A stretch of DNA of 64,000 nucleotides from UBA1737 sp964541525 (lineage in GTDB: Bacteria > Bacillota_I > Bacilli_A > ML615J-28 > CAG-313). The position numbers and the translations under genes were made by a program. Every line of letters begins with the position of its first letter. Within the stretch, counting starts at the first letter, position 1. Below, piece after piece: positions 42,633-51,694 of the stretch. Under the pieces are notes generated by a model, which was not told where the DNA came from, ran no database searches, and saw only the letters and a list, made by a program, of their open reading frames with translations. Location of the stretch: contig CAZIQF010000001.1 in the NCBI GenBank assembly GCA_964541525.1, positions 111,226-175,225 of the forward strand. The letters run 5' to 3'.

Positions 42633-44300
42633 TAGTTTGTTTAAAACGAGATTAATTCTTCTTGATACTTCGTCTTTTCCTAAAATTTTAAGCACCCAAT
42701 ATGGATTTGGCGTATTTTTTCTTGTTGAAACAGCTATTCTTAAAATTTCAGATACATCAGCAATGCTACCAAGATATGCTTCTTTATTCTTTTTATAAAC
42801 TTTCATATTGTCACAGAAGCCACATTTAACAGCAACTTGTTTTAAATTTTCAAACCATTCTTCTTCTGATAGTTCTAATCCCATATTTTGTTCGTACGTT
42901 GTTAGAACATTTTTGATTGCATCTCTTGCAATATTTTCATTGAATGGTAATTCAGTTTCTTTTAATAATTGATCATATAAGTTGGCATAGAAGAATGCAA
43001 CAAGCGGATATACTTGAGAAAATGTTTCATAGTCTTTTCTTGGATTTTCTTTTTCTCTTTCAATATTGATAATTGATTTAAAGTATTCTTCATCTTGTTT
43101 AATTAGATTTGCAAGATCTTGATTATATTCTTCAGCATAAGCTAAAGCACGTTTTGTAAATTCTTCTTTAGTTAAACGAGCAAGACGTTCTTTACAAATA
43201 TTTTTCACTTTCGCAAGATCAAATAGTGCTCCATCTAAATTCATTTTTTCAAATGATAGTTTAAAATCATAGATATTTGCGTTCATGTTTTGAAGACGCC
43301 ATTCTTCAAAGTTAGAATTAGCAATCGTAATTAAGTATTCTAAGAATCCTTCTACGGGATATCCTTCTTGTAAAAAGTACGATACTGCCGCTTCAGCATC
43401 TTTACGTTTAGAAAGTTTTCGTTTATTACCATTATCTAATTTCATAATCACTGGTAAGTGAGCATAATTTGGATGTTCCCAGTTCATTGCCTTGAACAAT
43501 TCTAAATGAACAGGAAGACTTGCAAGCCATTCTTCACCTCTTGTAATATGCGTTGAATGCATAAAATGATCATCACATAAATGAGCGAAATGATATGTTG
43601 GTAAGCCATCACTCTTTAAAATAACGATATGTTGATCATTTTCAGCAAATTCTAAGTCCCCACGGATTAAATCATGAACTTGAACACGGTTTGTATAACA
43701 ACCTTTTGAGCGAAAACGCATTACATATTTTTCACCATTTTTAATCTTTTCAATAGCTTGTTCTGGGGTTAAGAATGAACATTTTGCGTGTTCACCATAA
43801 TAACCTGGATTTAGTTTGTTTGCTTCTTGATAACTTCTTAATTCAGATAATTCTTCACTGCTACAAAAACATGGATATGCAAGATTTTTTCTTACCATTT
43901 CCTTAATTACTGTACGATAAATCATTTCCCGATCACTTTGACGATATGGGCCATAATTACCACGTTCTGGTTTACCTTCACCAAAAAAGCCTTCATCAGG
44001 AGTTATTCCGAATGCAGCTAGTTGATTTAATAAGTCAACATCACTACCTTTTACTTCTCTTTTGGTATCAGTATCTTCTAATCTAAAATAGAATACACCA
44101 TTTGTTTGTTTGGCAAAACGCCATGCGATTAATGATGTAAATAAACTTCCAGTATGTAAAAATCCAGTTGGGCTAGGTGCAAATCGAGATACAATTGCAT
44201 CAGGAGCTAAATTTCTTGCTGGATATCTTTGTTCTAAATCACTAATTGTTTCCGTTACATCGGGAAAAATCAAATCTGCTAATTGATCTAAAATATTCAT
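42630..44300 (-). CDS. gltX: Glutamyl-tRNA synthetase
   Basis: 556 residues. Class I synthetase signatures: P-S-P-T-G-F-L-H-T-G near residue 43 (HIGH equivalent) and K-L-S-K-R near 295 (KMSKS equivalent). It also has an anticodon-binding C-terminal half. It charges tRNA-Glu and, if GatCAB is present, also tRNA-Gln. Slightly longer than the usual 480-500 residues because of an N-terminal extension and inserts. Confidence 0.95.
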   Translation of the reverse strand: MNILDQLADLIFPDVTETISDLEQRYPARNLAPDAIVSRFAPSPTGFLHTGSLFTSLIAWRFAKQTNGVFYFRLEDTDTKREVKGSDVDLLNQLAAFGITPDEGFFGEGKPERGNYGPYRQSDREMIYRTVIKEMVRKNLAYPCFCSSEELSELRSYQEANKLNPGYYGEHAKCSFLTPEQAIEKIKNGEKYVMRFRSKGCYTNRVQVHDLIRGDLEFAENDQHIVILKSDGLPTYHFAHLCDDHFMHSTHITRGEEWLASLPVHLELFKAMNWEHPNYAHLPVIMKLDNGNKRKLSKRKDAEAAVSYFLQEGYPVEGFLEYLITIANSNFEEWRLQNMNANIYDFKLSFEKMNLDGALFDLAKVKNICKERLARLTKEEFTKRALAYAEEYNQDLANLIKQDEEYFKSIINIEREKENPRKDYETFSQVYPLVAFFYANLYDQLLKETELPFNENIARDAIKNVLTTYEQNMGLELSEEEWFENLKQVAVKCGFCDNMKVYKKNKEAYLGSIADVSEILRIAVSTRKNTPNPYWVLKILGKDEVSRRINLVLNKL

Positions 44301-44389
44301 AATGATTACCTCTTTTTCTTCTTATATATTATACCAAAATTTATGTTATTTTTTTTACTATATGCTTTATTCTAATAATTAAATATTAA

Positions 44390-44872
44390 TTAACTAATCT
44401 TTTCTAATTTAACAAATTTCCATACGACCCGTTTTTCATCAATTTTTCTTGTTTCCATATAGTATGCTTCATCCTTACCAAATAAAAATGAATATCCTTG
44501 ATAAACTTTTTTACCATAGATATCAAATCTTGTAGTTACATTTCTAATAAAATCTTCAATGGAACTGCTGATGATATCTTCTGTAATTTCTGCTTCTATA
44601 TATTCAACATTAGAAATCTCAATTGTGGGATCAGTTGCTTTAGTACTATAATATTGATATGTTTTTTCTTTCAATGAAAATCTACTAATATTTTTAAAAC
44701 TTAGATTATCATCAGTGATAGTGATGTTGCTTAAAGGATTACTATATAAACATTCTGCATAGATATATTTACCATAGATATCTTCTACCGGTATTTTTTT
44801 CTTACTACAACTAGTTACAGATAAAATTAACACTAATGAAATGATTAAAAAAATTTTTTTCATTTGATTCAC
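44390..44872 (-). CDS. Lipoprotein, unknown
   Basis: 160 residues with signal peptide and lipobox V-T-S-C near residue 22. The mature part has several short strands (Y-G-K-Y-I-Y, Y-Q-Y-Y-S-T, V-V-W-K-F-V-K-L) that suggest a small beta barrel. No family recognised. Two tandem 23-bp repeats and a structured hairpin lie upstream. Confidence 0.7.
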   Translation of the reverse strand: MNQMKKIFLIISLVLILSVTSCSKKKIPVEDIYGKYIYAECLYSNPLSNITITDDNLSFKNISRFSLKEKTYQYYSTKATDPTIEISNVEYIEAEITEDIISSSIEDFIRNVTTRFDIYGKKVYQGYSFLFGKDEAYYMETRKIDEKRVVWKFVKLEKIS

Positions 44873-44881
44873 CTCTTTAGT

Positions 44882-44887
44882 TATTAT
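44882..44887 (-). promoter_or_regulatory. -10 element of the lipoprotein gene
   Basis: Minus-strand TATAAT about ten bases upstream of the GAGGTG ribosome binding site. A palindrome-like TTATTT-CACT-AAATAA (about 44904-44919) lies beside it. No strong -35 is seen. Confidence 0.45.
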
Positions 44888-44912
44888 ACCACATTTGTTG
44901 ATTTATTTCACT

Positions 44913-44958
44913 AAATAAGTGTTATTTTACCCAAGAAATAAGTGTTATTTTACCCAAG
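44913..44958. repeat. Two exact 23-bp direct repeats upstream of a lipoprotein
   Basis: The unit AAATAAGTGTTATTTTACCC plus AAG occurs twice without a gap (44913-44935 and 44936-44958). It lies upstream of the lipoprotein -10, a position that would suit an activator site or a recent slippage duplication. Confidence 0.8.
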
Positions 44959-44984
44959 AAGTATGAATAACATATGATAATTAA

Positions 44985-45046
44985 AATGTCCCTAAAGCAA
45001 TTAATGAATAATTTTATTGTTATTCACTATCTACTTTAGAGACATT
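44985..45046 (-). repeat. Structured hairpin repeat, copy 2
   Basis: The minus strand has a 13-base-pair outer stem (AAUGUCUCUAAAG with CUUUAGGGACAUU, one G-U), an internal loop and an eight-base-pair inner stem with a short loop. It shares sequence and fold with copy 1 at 20144-20203. It lies 72 bases after the stop of the 112-residue gene and upstream of the lipoprotein. Confidence 0.6.
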
Positions 45047-45117
45047 AGCTTATTTTTGATTTAATTAATAAAATCGTTTAAAATAAATTTTAATCTTATC
45101 CCTAAATTTTAGAAGTA

Positions 45118-45456
45118 CTATACTTCCAAAATAATAATGTCTTTAATTTGATCAATCTTTACATCAATTAAATCTTCTTTATTCTTTAAAACTAATTCAT
45201 CTTCTTGTTGTTCAATAATTGTTCCTTCAAGATTACTATTTTCTAATTCCAATATCACATTAACATTCATACCTTTAGTTACTAGTTTCATAATCCCATT
45301 AATTTTCTTTTCAATAATTGATGGTGTTTTTTTTACAATCCAAGTTGTTTTAACATCCGTATTTCTTGAATCAAAAAACATTTGGGAGTGATTATTATTA
45401 ATTTGAGTATTAATTGTATCAATAAACATTGTTGGATAATTCTTTTTAGTTTCCAT
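45118..45456 (-). CDS. Unknown 112-residue protein
   Basis: No signal peptide or transmembrane helix. The N-terminal half is Asn/Thr-rich. The C-terminal half (about 60-112) has an alternating strand pattern (M-N-V-N-V-I-L-E-L, then L-E-G-T-I-I, then D-E-L-V-L-K, then I-K-D-I-I-I-L-E-V) like a small Sm-type or SH3-type barrel. Not recognised. It lies 43 bases after coaX on the same strand, so it is probably in one operon. Confidence 0.65.
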   Translation of the reverse strand: METKKNYPTMFIDTINTQINNNHSQMFFDSRNTDVKTTWIVKKTPSIIEKKINGIMKLVTKGMNVNVILELENSNLEGTIIEQQEDELVLKNKEDLIDVKIDQIKDIIILEV

Positions 45457-45499
45457 TTTATCACCATTATATTATATGATAAATAAAAACTTTTTGTAA

Positions 45500-46258
45500 C
45501 TAATCTTGTTGATTTTTATAGTATAAATGAATCAAACCAATAATTAGAATATTGGGTTCATAATGAAAGGGAATTTCTATAATATCTTTGATTAATTCAG
45601 ATAGACCACCAGTCAAGATTACATTAATCTCTTCAACATTTAATTCTGCTTTAATCTTACTAATCATACCTTCAATCATTGCGACCGTACCATAAATCAT
45701 TCCACTTTGAATGCATGTTGTTGTATCATTGCCAATAATATTTTTGGGTTTAACTAATGCAGTATGTGATAGTTTAGCAGCAGATGAAATTAGTGAATTT
45801 AGGGACCCATTCATCCCTGGAGCGATTGCGCCACCTAAATATTCCTTTTTATCATTTACAACGATAAATTTTGTTGCTGTACCTAAATCAACAATAATTA
45901 ATGGTGTTTGATATTTTTGGACTGCTCCTACTGCATCACAAAGTAAATCAGCACCTAGGGTTTTTGGTGAATCAATTTTTAATTTTAAGCCACTTTTAAT
46001 TCCAGGTGCAATAAACATCGGAGTTAAATTAAAATATTTTTTTACCATTTGATCAAAAATTGTATCAAGTGCTGGCACAACATTAGAGATAACTACACCT
46101 TCAACAATTTGATTCCCAATTACCGATTTAACTTTTTGATAATATTCATCAGCGGTTAAATGATCATTAGTTACAAATCTAAATGTTCTCTTAATTTCTT
46201 TATTTTCAACAATTGCTAATACCACATTAGTATTGCCGATATCAAAACATAATAACAT
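45500..46258 (-). CDS. coaX: Type III pantothenate kinase
   Basis: 252 residues. Start D-I-G-N-T-N-V-V-L-A carries the phosphate loop of the ASKHA fold; D-L-G-T-A-T-K (near 125) and G-G-A-I-A-P-G-M (near 140) are family marks. It phosphorylates pantothenate, the first step of CoA synthesis, and uses a monovalent cation. Confidence 0.93.
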   Translation of the reverse strand: MLLCFDIGNTNVVLAIVENKEIKRTFRFVTNDHLTADEYYQKVKSVIGNQIVEGVVISNVVPALDTIFDQMVKKYFNLTPMFIAPGIKSGLKLKIDSPKTLGADLLCDAVGAVQKYQTPLIIVDLGTATKFIVVNDKKEYLGGAIAPGMNGSLNSLISSAAKLSHTALVKPKNIIGNDTTTCIQSGMIYGTVAMIEGMISKIKAELNVEEINVILTGGLSELIKDIIEIPFHYEPNILIIGLIHLYYKNQQD

Positions 46259-46398
46259 AATATTTCCACCTTTTTCCTTATTATATAATAAACTATCATT
46301 TTTTGCAAAAAAAAAGATTAGATTTATCTAGTTTCCAATTATAAAAACTAGATTTTTATTTATAATTGTGATACAATAGTATAAGAGGGTGACTAATA

Positions 46399-47028
46399 AT
46401 GGAAATAAAATATGAAAAAATGACTAAAAGTGATTATCCAGAAATTAAAAACTTAATAAAAGAAGCATGGTTTAATGAATATCCTTTCGCAAGAAAATAT
46501 ATTAAGCAATATGAAGATGGTTATCTTTATATGTATTTATATGAATCGGATTATCAGGTAGTTGCGAAAGATAATGGTAAAGTTGTTGGATTTATTTTTG
46601 GTAAATATAAAAATCCACCATTTAAGGTAAGATTAAAGTATGCATTAAAATTGCTTGGTTTAGGCATCAAAATGTTATTTTCTTATCCTGGACGTCGGGG
46701 AATTAAAATGACTTTAATTACTAATAAAATTAATAATAAATTATTAAAGCCTCATAAAAAAGACTTACAAGCTGAACTTGTTTTATTTATTGTTGATGAA
46801 AATTACCGCAAACATGGAATCGGTAGTACCCTACAAGAAGATTTCTGTGAGTATTTAAAAAAGCACAATGTGAAAAATGTTTATTTATATACTGACACAT
46901 ATTCTAATTTTGAATATTATGAACATCGTGGATATGTTAGAAAAAGAGCTTTACCAGTCGATTTTAAGATTAAAGGTGAAGAAATGGATCCTCTTCCAGA
47001 ATATTTTATTTATGTAAAGGAGTTATAA
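46399..47028 (+). CDS. GNAT-family acetyltransferase
   Basis: 209 residues. The CoA-binding motif A is V-D-E-N-Y-R-K-H-G-I-G-S-T near residue 137, and the G-Y-V-R-K tail near 188 closes the fold. An inserted basic segment (about 78-120) is not typical. The next gene starts one base after the stop, so acetylation of, or action with, the 803-residue protein is possible. Confidence 0.85.
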   Translation: MEIKYEKMTKSDYPEIKNLIKEAWFNEYPFARKYIKQYEDGYLYMYLYESDYQVVAKDNGKVVGFIFGKYKNPPFKVRLKYALKLLGLGIKMLFSYPGRRGIKMTLITNKINNKLLKPHKKDLQAELVLFIVDENYRKHGIGSTLQEDFCEYLKKHNVKNVYLYTDTYSNFEYYEHRGYVRKRALPVDFKIKGEEMDPLPEYFIYVKEL

Positions 47029-47029
47029 A

Positions 47030-49441
47030 ATGTACACAATTGAAAAACTAGGAGACGAAAAATTATCTGAATTCTACCAGCACTTCAATAAAAATGTTGA
47101 AAACGAAATACTTACACATGATGAAATTCAAGTTAAATTAAATCTAACTTATCTTTGTGAATATCTTTTAAAACATCAAATCGGTAAAATTGTTATTTCC
47201 ACAATTAATGGTGAATATGTTTACTGTTTGATGCTTGATTTAGGACAATACTTTGCTCATCACTGGAATCACAACTTTTATAATTTCTTTAATAAAATTG
47301 ACAAAAAGAAATTTGACATTGATTTAAAATTCTATATCAAAGATATTTACAATATTTGTCCAACAACCGTTTTATTCTTTACAAATTTAAAGTTTGACCA
47401 TTGGTATGATCAAGATTCACCAATTAAAGCTATTCTTGAAGCATATCCATGTTATAACATGTTGGGATTTACTGATAATTTAATTACAGATGAACAAATT
47501 CTTAATTCAAACAATACAAGAACTTATAACTTTAGTTCTGCTTATAAAGTAGATATGGACATCTGGTATTATGATTTTATCGAACGAATCCCATCTGCAC
47601 TTGGTGATAATTATTGCTATTATTCAATTATTAGATATCCTGAATTATTAGAAATCTATGATGATTATCGTAATCAAACGATTCCAATGATTTTCCCACT
47701 AGATAATCCTCTAGAAAAATTAGATGCTTATAAAGGCAAGGGAATAAAAATCACCTTAGATGGTTTTAGAGTTGCTAAAGAAAGTAACAATTATCATTTT
47801 ACCAGTGAAATAGGAGGTAAAGTTGAAGCTTTACTTTATAAAGAAGTAGATTACTTTACTTTCTTTGATATTGAGACTTCCTTTGACTTATTCCACGTTC
47901 ATGAGGGTGTTAGAGTTTATCATATTGATAATGAATATCATCAATCATTGTTCTTCTATTCATTTAGAGCCGACAGCAATTACGTCTTTAATGAAAACCG
48001 AAAAGAACGAATTGAAGATGATATAGCATATGAAGATAAAATGGTTGCTGATATCTATACGACAATGCCAGTTAAATATGAAAATCTCGATATCTTAAGA
48101 AATATGCGAACTAAAGAAAATAATTTCTTAGTTAAAAATTTAATCACTGGTCTTAGATTCCAAGAAGACTATGAATTTGGTAATGAAAATCATAATGTAA
48201 GAAAATATCAAGACCGAATTACTAGAATCGATTTAGGTTCAGTTAACATGCTAATTACTGAAGAACCTCACTATAATTATTATAAAAAGGACAAACTGGA
48301 ACTTGCGTTTGAACGATCTATTCCAATCAGGTTAGTAGTTTCAGCTGACAAAGATACTCATGCTGCAGTATTATACTTATTAAACTTTGGTTGTAAGAAT
48401 AAGCCTACTTATTACTTAAATGAAGTATCTGGCAATATGATTAAAATCGAAGTAAGTGGCGATGATTTAAATCTAAAAGATATCAAATATACGGTTGAAG
48501 GTCGACCATACGTTTCATTTTATTCATATATTGACCAAAAATTCAAAATGAAAAAAATGGGTACACCACGTCATTTAATCTTATCACCTTTCTTAGGCGA
48601 TGAACCAGCTGATGCTAGTGAAGAATTAAAATCTTCATTTAAGGAAATTAAATCTAGTTTACTTTATGCAGAAACATTATTTGAAGATGTTGAAGAACTT
48701 GGTAAAATTGTTGATAGTAATTTAGATATTCTTTTACGAAAAAAGTGGGGCGATGCCGTATATGACTACGCTACAATCTATATTTCAAAAACGTGTGTCC
48801 TAGAATATAGTGATACTTATAAAGATTATTTAGCAGAAAGAGTAGACTTCGCTGTAGTTGCGTTATTCTATTTTGAAATACTACAATTAGAAGATGCAGC
48901 AATTGAAATTGCATCAAATGGTATTTCTCAATTTATTAATAGTTACCAAATTAAAGGAACAAAAAAACATGAAAAAATCTTTAAAATATCATCTGAAAAT
49001 GTTCTTGACTTATTAGATGAAATTCAAGAAGAATATGCAAAAACGCTAGATTTATGGGATGTTGATGCAAACTTCTATTCTTCTAAGAAAGCTTTAAGTG
49101 TAATGCGTCGAAAATTTGAAATTGAAAAAGGCGTAGAACAATTAAAACGTAATCGTAGTGAAATTGAACATATCTATCAAAGTAAAAAAACTAAAATTCA
49201 AAATCGTTCCAACAATATTCTATCCTTTGTTGGTTTACTAATTACGATTACTAGCGTTATTGACATCTTCAGTAACGCATTAAATGATGAAAATACTTAT
49301 TTAACAGGATTAGAAAAATTTATTTTCAGCAATCTATCTACCCTAAATATTGTTCGAGCAGTTGTAGTTATTGCCATTTTGGTTCTAATATATAAACAAA
49401 TCAGTAAAAAACGATCAGAAAAGATAAAAAAACAAAAATAG
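47030..49441 (+). CDS. 803-residue membrane-anchored protein, unknown
   Basis: No signal peptide. Most of the protein (about 1-680) is soluble, aromatic and acidic, with no motif I recognise. Residues about 690-735 form a coiled coil (K-F-E-I-E-K-G-V-E-Q-L-K-R-N-R). Two hydrophobic helices follow (about 737-758 and 777-795) with a basic tail, so the large domain is probably cytoplasmic and C-terminally anchored. The C-terminal layout recalls CorA-type transporters, but the G-M-N motif is missing. It is co-transcribed with a GNAT enzyme and ends at a strong terminator. Confidence 0.75.
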   Translation: MYTIEKLGDEKLSEFYQHFNKNVENEILTHDEIQVKLNLTYLCEYLLKHQIGKIVISTINGEYVYCLMLDLGQYFAHHWNHNFYNFFNKIDKKKFDIDLKFYIKDIYNICPTTVLFFTNLKFDHWYDQDSPIKAILEAYPCYNMLGFTDNLITDEQILNSNNTRTYNFSSAYKVDMDIWYYDFIERIPSALGDNYCYYSIIRYPELLEIYDDYRNQTIPMIFPLDNPLEKLDAYKGKGIKITLDGFRVAKESNNYHFTSEIGGKVEALLYKEVDYFTFFDIETSFDLFHVHEGVRVYHIDNEYHQSLFFYSFRADSNYVFNENRKERIEDDIAYEDKMVADIYTTMPVKYENLDILRNMRTKENNFLVKNLITGLRFQEDYEFGNENHNVRKYQDRITRIDLGSVNMLITEEPHYNYYKKDKLELAFERSIPIRLVVSADKDTHAAVLYLLNFGCKNKPTYYLNEVSGNMIKIEVSGDDLNLKDIKYTVEGRPYVSFYSYIDQKFKMKKMGTPRHLILSPFLGDEPADASEELKSSFKEIKSSLLYAETLFEDVEELGKIVDSNLDILLRKKWGDAVYDYATIYISKTCVLEYSDTYKDYLAERVDFAVVALFYFEILQLEDAAIEIASNGISQFINSYQIKGTKKHEKIFKISSENVLDLLDEIQEEYAKTLDLWDVDANFYSSKKALSVMRRKFEIEKGVEQLKRNRSEIEHIYQSKKTKIQNRSNNILSFVGLLITITSVIDIFSNALNDENTYLTGLEKFIFSNLSTLNIVRAVVVIAILVLIYKQISKKRSEKIKKQK

Positions 49442-49468
49442 TCTGGAATTTAAGTCCAGACTTTTTTA
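49440..49468 (+). terminator. Terminator after the 803-residue protein
   Basis: AGTCTGGA pairs with TCCAGACT around a short loop, followed by six T. Confidence 0.82.
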
Positions 49469-50347
49469 CATAAATTCTTGTAATGATTTTCCGTTAATCT
49501 TTGCTGTAACAAGAAGTCCAATTGTTCCAGGGCCACAGTGAGCACAAACATTAATCGGAATAATCCCTTTAATAACTTTATAGTCAGAATAATTTGAATC
49601 AATTTTTTCAATCGACTCAACGATTGCATCAACAATGTTTTGATTACTATCAAAAGAAACTATTGTGTAATCATATTTAGAGATTGGGTAATCACCATAA
49701 TTTTCAGTAATTTTTTCAATAAAAGCTTTCTTCATATGTCTAATCATTGAATCTTTAACCAATGCACCTTCTTTTAAAGTAATTAGAGGTTTAAGTCCAA
49801 TCGTATTACCGATAGCAGCTATTGCTGGTGAAATTCTTCCACCATTTTTAAGCGTTGTCAAATTTTTGGGAATAAAACAAACATAATTATCCATTTTTCT
49901 CGCTTCAATTTTGGCAACAATTGCTTCAACTGGTGTTCCTTTTCTTACTTCATCTACTGCAAATAAAACATGTGATAACATTAATGATGAAACTGACAAT
50001 GAATCAATTATAGTTAATTTCCCTTCAAATTCAGTATTTGCAACATTGGTAAATAAATCAAACATTGACGATAATTTACTTGAAATAGTGAAATGAATGA
50101 TATGATCATATCCTTGTTCAAATAAATCTTCAAAATATTCAATTACTTGTCCAAGTGGTGGTGTTGATGTCTTAACCACTTTATTAGCATTCATTTCTGT
50201 TAATAATTTATCTTGATCAATGCTTACACCATCTAAATATTCAACTCCATCAATTATAACATTAAGGGGAAAAACATTAACGTTATTTTTTTCTAGCACA
50301 TTTTTTAATACAACACATGATGTGTCTGCTGATACTAATATTTTCAT
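49466..50347 (-). CDS. DegV family protein (second copy)
   Basis: 293 residues from ATG 50345-50347, chosen for GGAGGAAG upstream; an open frame extends to 50428 without a ribosome binding site. DegV features: S-A-D-T-S-C-V-V at the start, I-H-F-T-I-S-S-K-L-S-S-M ligand loop and a G-G-R-I-S block. It probably binds a fatty acid. It is divergent from the copy at 25200, so the two may prefer different lipids. Confidence 0.88.
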   Translation of the reverse strand: MKILVSADTSCVVLKNVLEKNNVNVFPLNVIIDGVEYLDGVSIDQDKLLTEMNANKVVKTSTPPLGQVIEYFEDLFEQGYDHIIHFTISSKLSSMFDLFTNVANTEFEGKLTIIDSLSVSSLMLSHVLFAVDEVRKGTPVEAIVAKIEARKMDNYVCFIPKNLTTLKNGGRISPAIAAIGNTIGLKPLITLKEGALVKDSMIRHMKKAFIEKITENYGDYPISKYDYTIVSFDSNQNIVDAIVESIEKIDSNYSDYKVIKGIIPINVCAHCGPGTIGLLVTAKINGKSLQEFM

Positions 50348-50477
50348 TTTTCTTCCTCCATTACTATATACAATATTTTTATAGCAATTCTCTAATATTA
50401 TACCAAAATTATTGTTATTAGTCAACAAAAGATATGCTTAAGCCCCATTATTTCCAAAATATGCCAATCATTTTTTG

Positions 50478-51587
50478 TTATTCTTTTTCAAATTCTTCCT
50501 TAACCTTAATCAATAAATCTCTAATTTTTAGGTGTTGTGGACAAATTATTTCGCATTTTCCACATTTAATACAATCGCTAGCCTTACCCTTACCTTTAGT
50601 ATGAATTTGATAATATACATGAGTGCCAAAACCAGAATAGATATTTTTCGCATTCATACATGCAAATAAATCTGGAATGGAAATCTTTTTAGGGCATCCA
50701 TCGATACAATATCTACATGATGTACAAGCAATCAAATTCATTGATTTAAAGATGGCAATAACTTTATCAATAGCATCATATTCTTTCTGATTTAGTGGAA
50801 TAAAGTTTTCCATAAATGATACATTATCTTCAACTTGAGCAAGATTACTCATACCTGATAATACCATAATAACATTTTCAAAACTAGCGGCATATCTAAT
50901 TGCATAACTCGCATTAGAGCCATTATTTAAGTCACTCAAAATTTTATTTGCTTTGGCAGGTAAATTAACTAAATTACCACCTTTAACAGGTTCCATAACG
51001 ATAACCGGTTTATGGTGTTTTTCACATACTTCATAACAAAGTTTCCCTTGAACTGCTACGTCATCATAATCGACATAATTAATTTGTAATTGTACAACTT
51101 CGATTTCGGGATAAGTAGTTAAAATTTCATCAAGTAATTCATGAGTATCGTGGAATGAAATGCCTACATGTTTAACTTTACCTTCTTGTTTTAACTTAAA
51201 CGCTGTTTCATATGCGTGACATTCCTTAAAGTGTTCATATGATAATTTGCTTTGAGCATGCATCAGATAAAAATCAAAATAATCAACACCACAAGCAGTT
51301 AGTTGTTCTTCTAATAATGGTCTAATATCAGCTGCTGTTTTGAAACAGCCACCACTTAATTTATTAGTAAGAACAAAATCTTCGCGTTTATACCTTTTTA
51401 CTAGACATTCTCTTAAAGCAATTTCACTTAAGCCACTATGATACACATGAGCAGTATCAAAATAATTGAAGCCTTTACTGATAAATAAATCAATCATTTT
51501 TTTGAATTGTTCATAATCAATTTCACCATTAGTAACTGGTAATCGCATACAACCAAATCCAAAATTCTTTTTTACTTTACTAAACAT
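50478..51587 (-). CDS. Aldo/keto reductase with two 4Fe-4S clusters
   Basis: 369 residues. AKR active-site residues: Asp in F-D-T-A-H-V-Y, Tyr, Lys in T-N-K-L-S and His in L-M-H-A-Q. The C-terminal 80 residues hold two ferredoxin motifs (C-T-S-C-R-Y-C...C-P and C-I-K-C-G-K-C...C-P). Electrons probably enter from ferredoxin and not from NAD(P)H only. This is common in strict anaerobes. Single gene. Confidence 0.9.
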   Translation of the reverse strand: MFSKVKKNFGFGCMRLPVTNGEIDYEQFKKMIDLFISKGFNYFDTAHVYHSGLSEIALRECLVKRYKREDFVLTNKLSGGCFKTAADIRPLLEEQLTACGVDYFDFYLMHAQSKLSYEHFKECHAYETAFKLKQEGKVKHVGISFHDTHELLDEILTTYPEIEVVQLQINYVDYDDVAVQGKLCYEVCEKHHKPVIVMEPVKGGNLVNLPAKANKILSDLNNGSNASYAIRYAASFENVIMVLSGMSNLAQVEDNVSFMENFIPLNQKEYDAIDKVIAIFKSMNLIACTSCRYCIDGCPKKISIPDLFACMNAKNIYSGFGTHVYYQIHTKGKGKASDCIKCGKCEIICPQHLKIRDLLIKVKEEFEKE

Positions 51588-51694
51588 TGTTATTTCCTTC
51601 CTTATTAAGTAATAATCTATGATCTAATCATAATTAATTAAAGATTAAGTTCTTTTATTAATTTGATTGTTCTTTTTGATGCAAAAATATTTAT

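Noticed and set aside
46307..46365. A hairpin between coaX and the GNAT gene as a regulatory attenuator
   Set aside because: The pairing (CTAGTTT with AAACTAG) is present, but the genes diverge and no upstream transcript is evident; it may be a chance palindrome.
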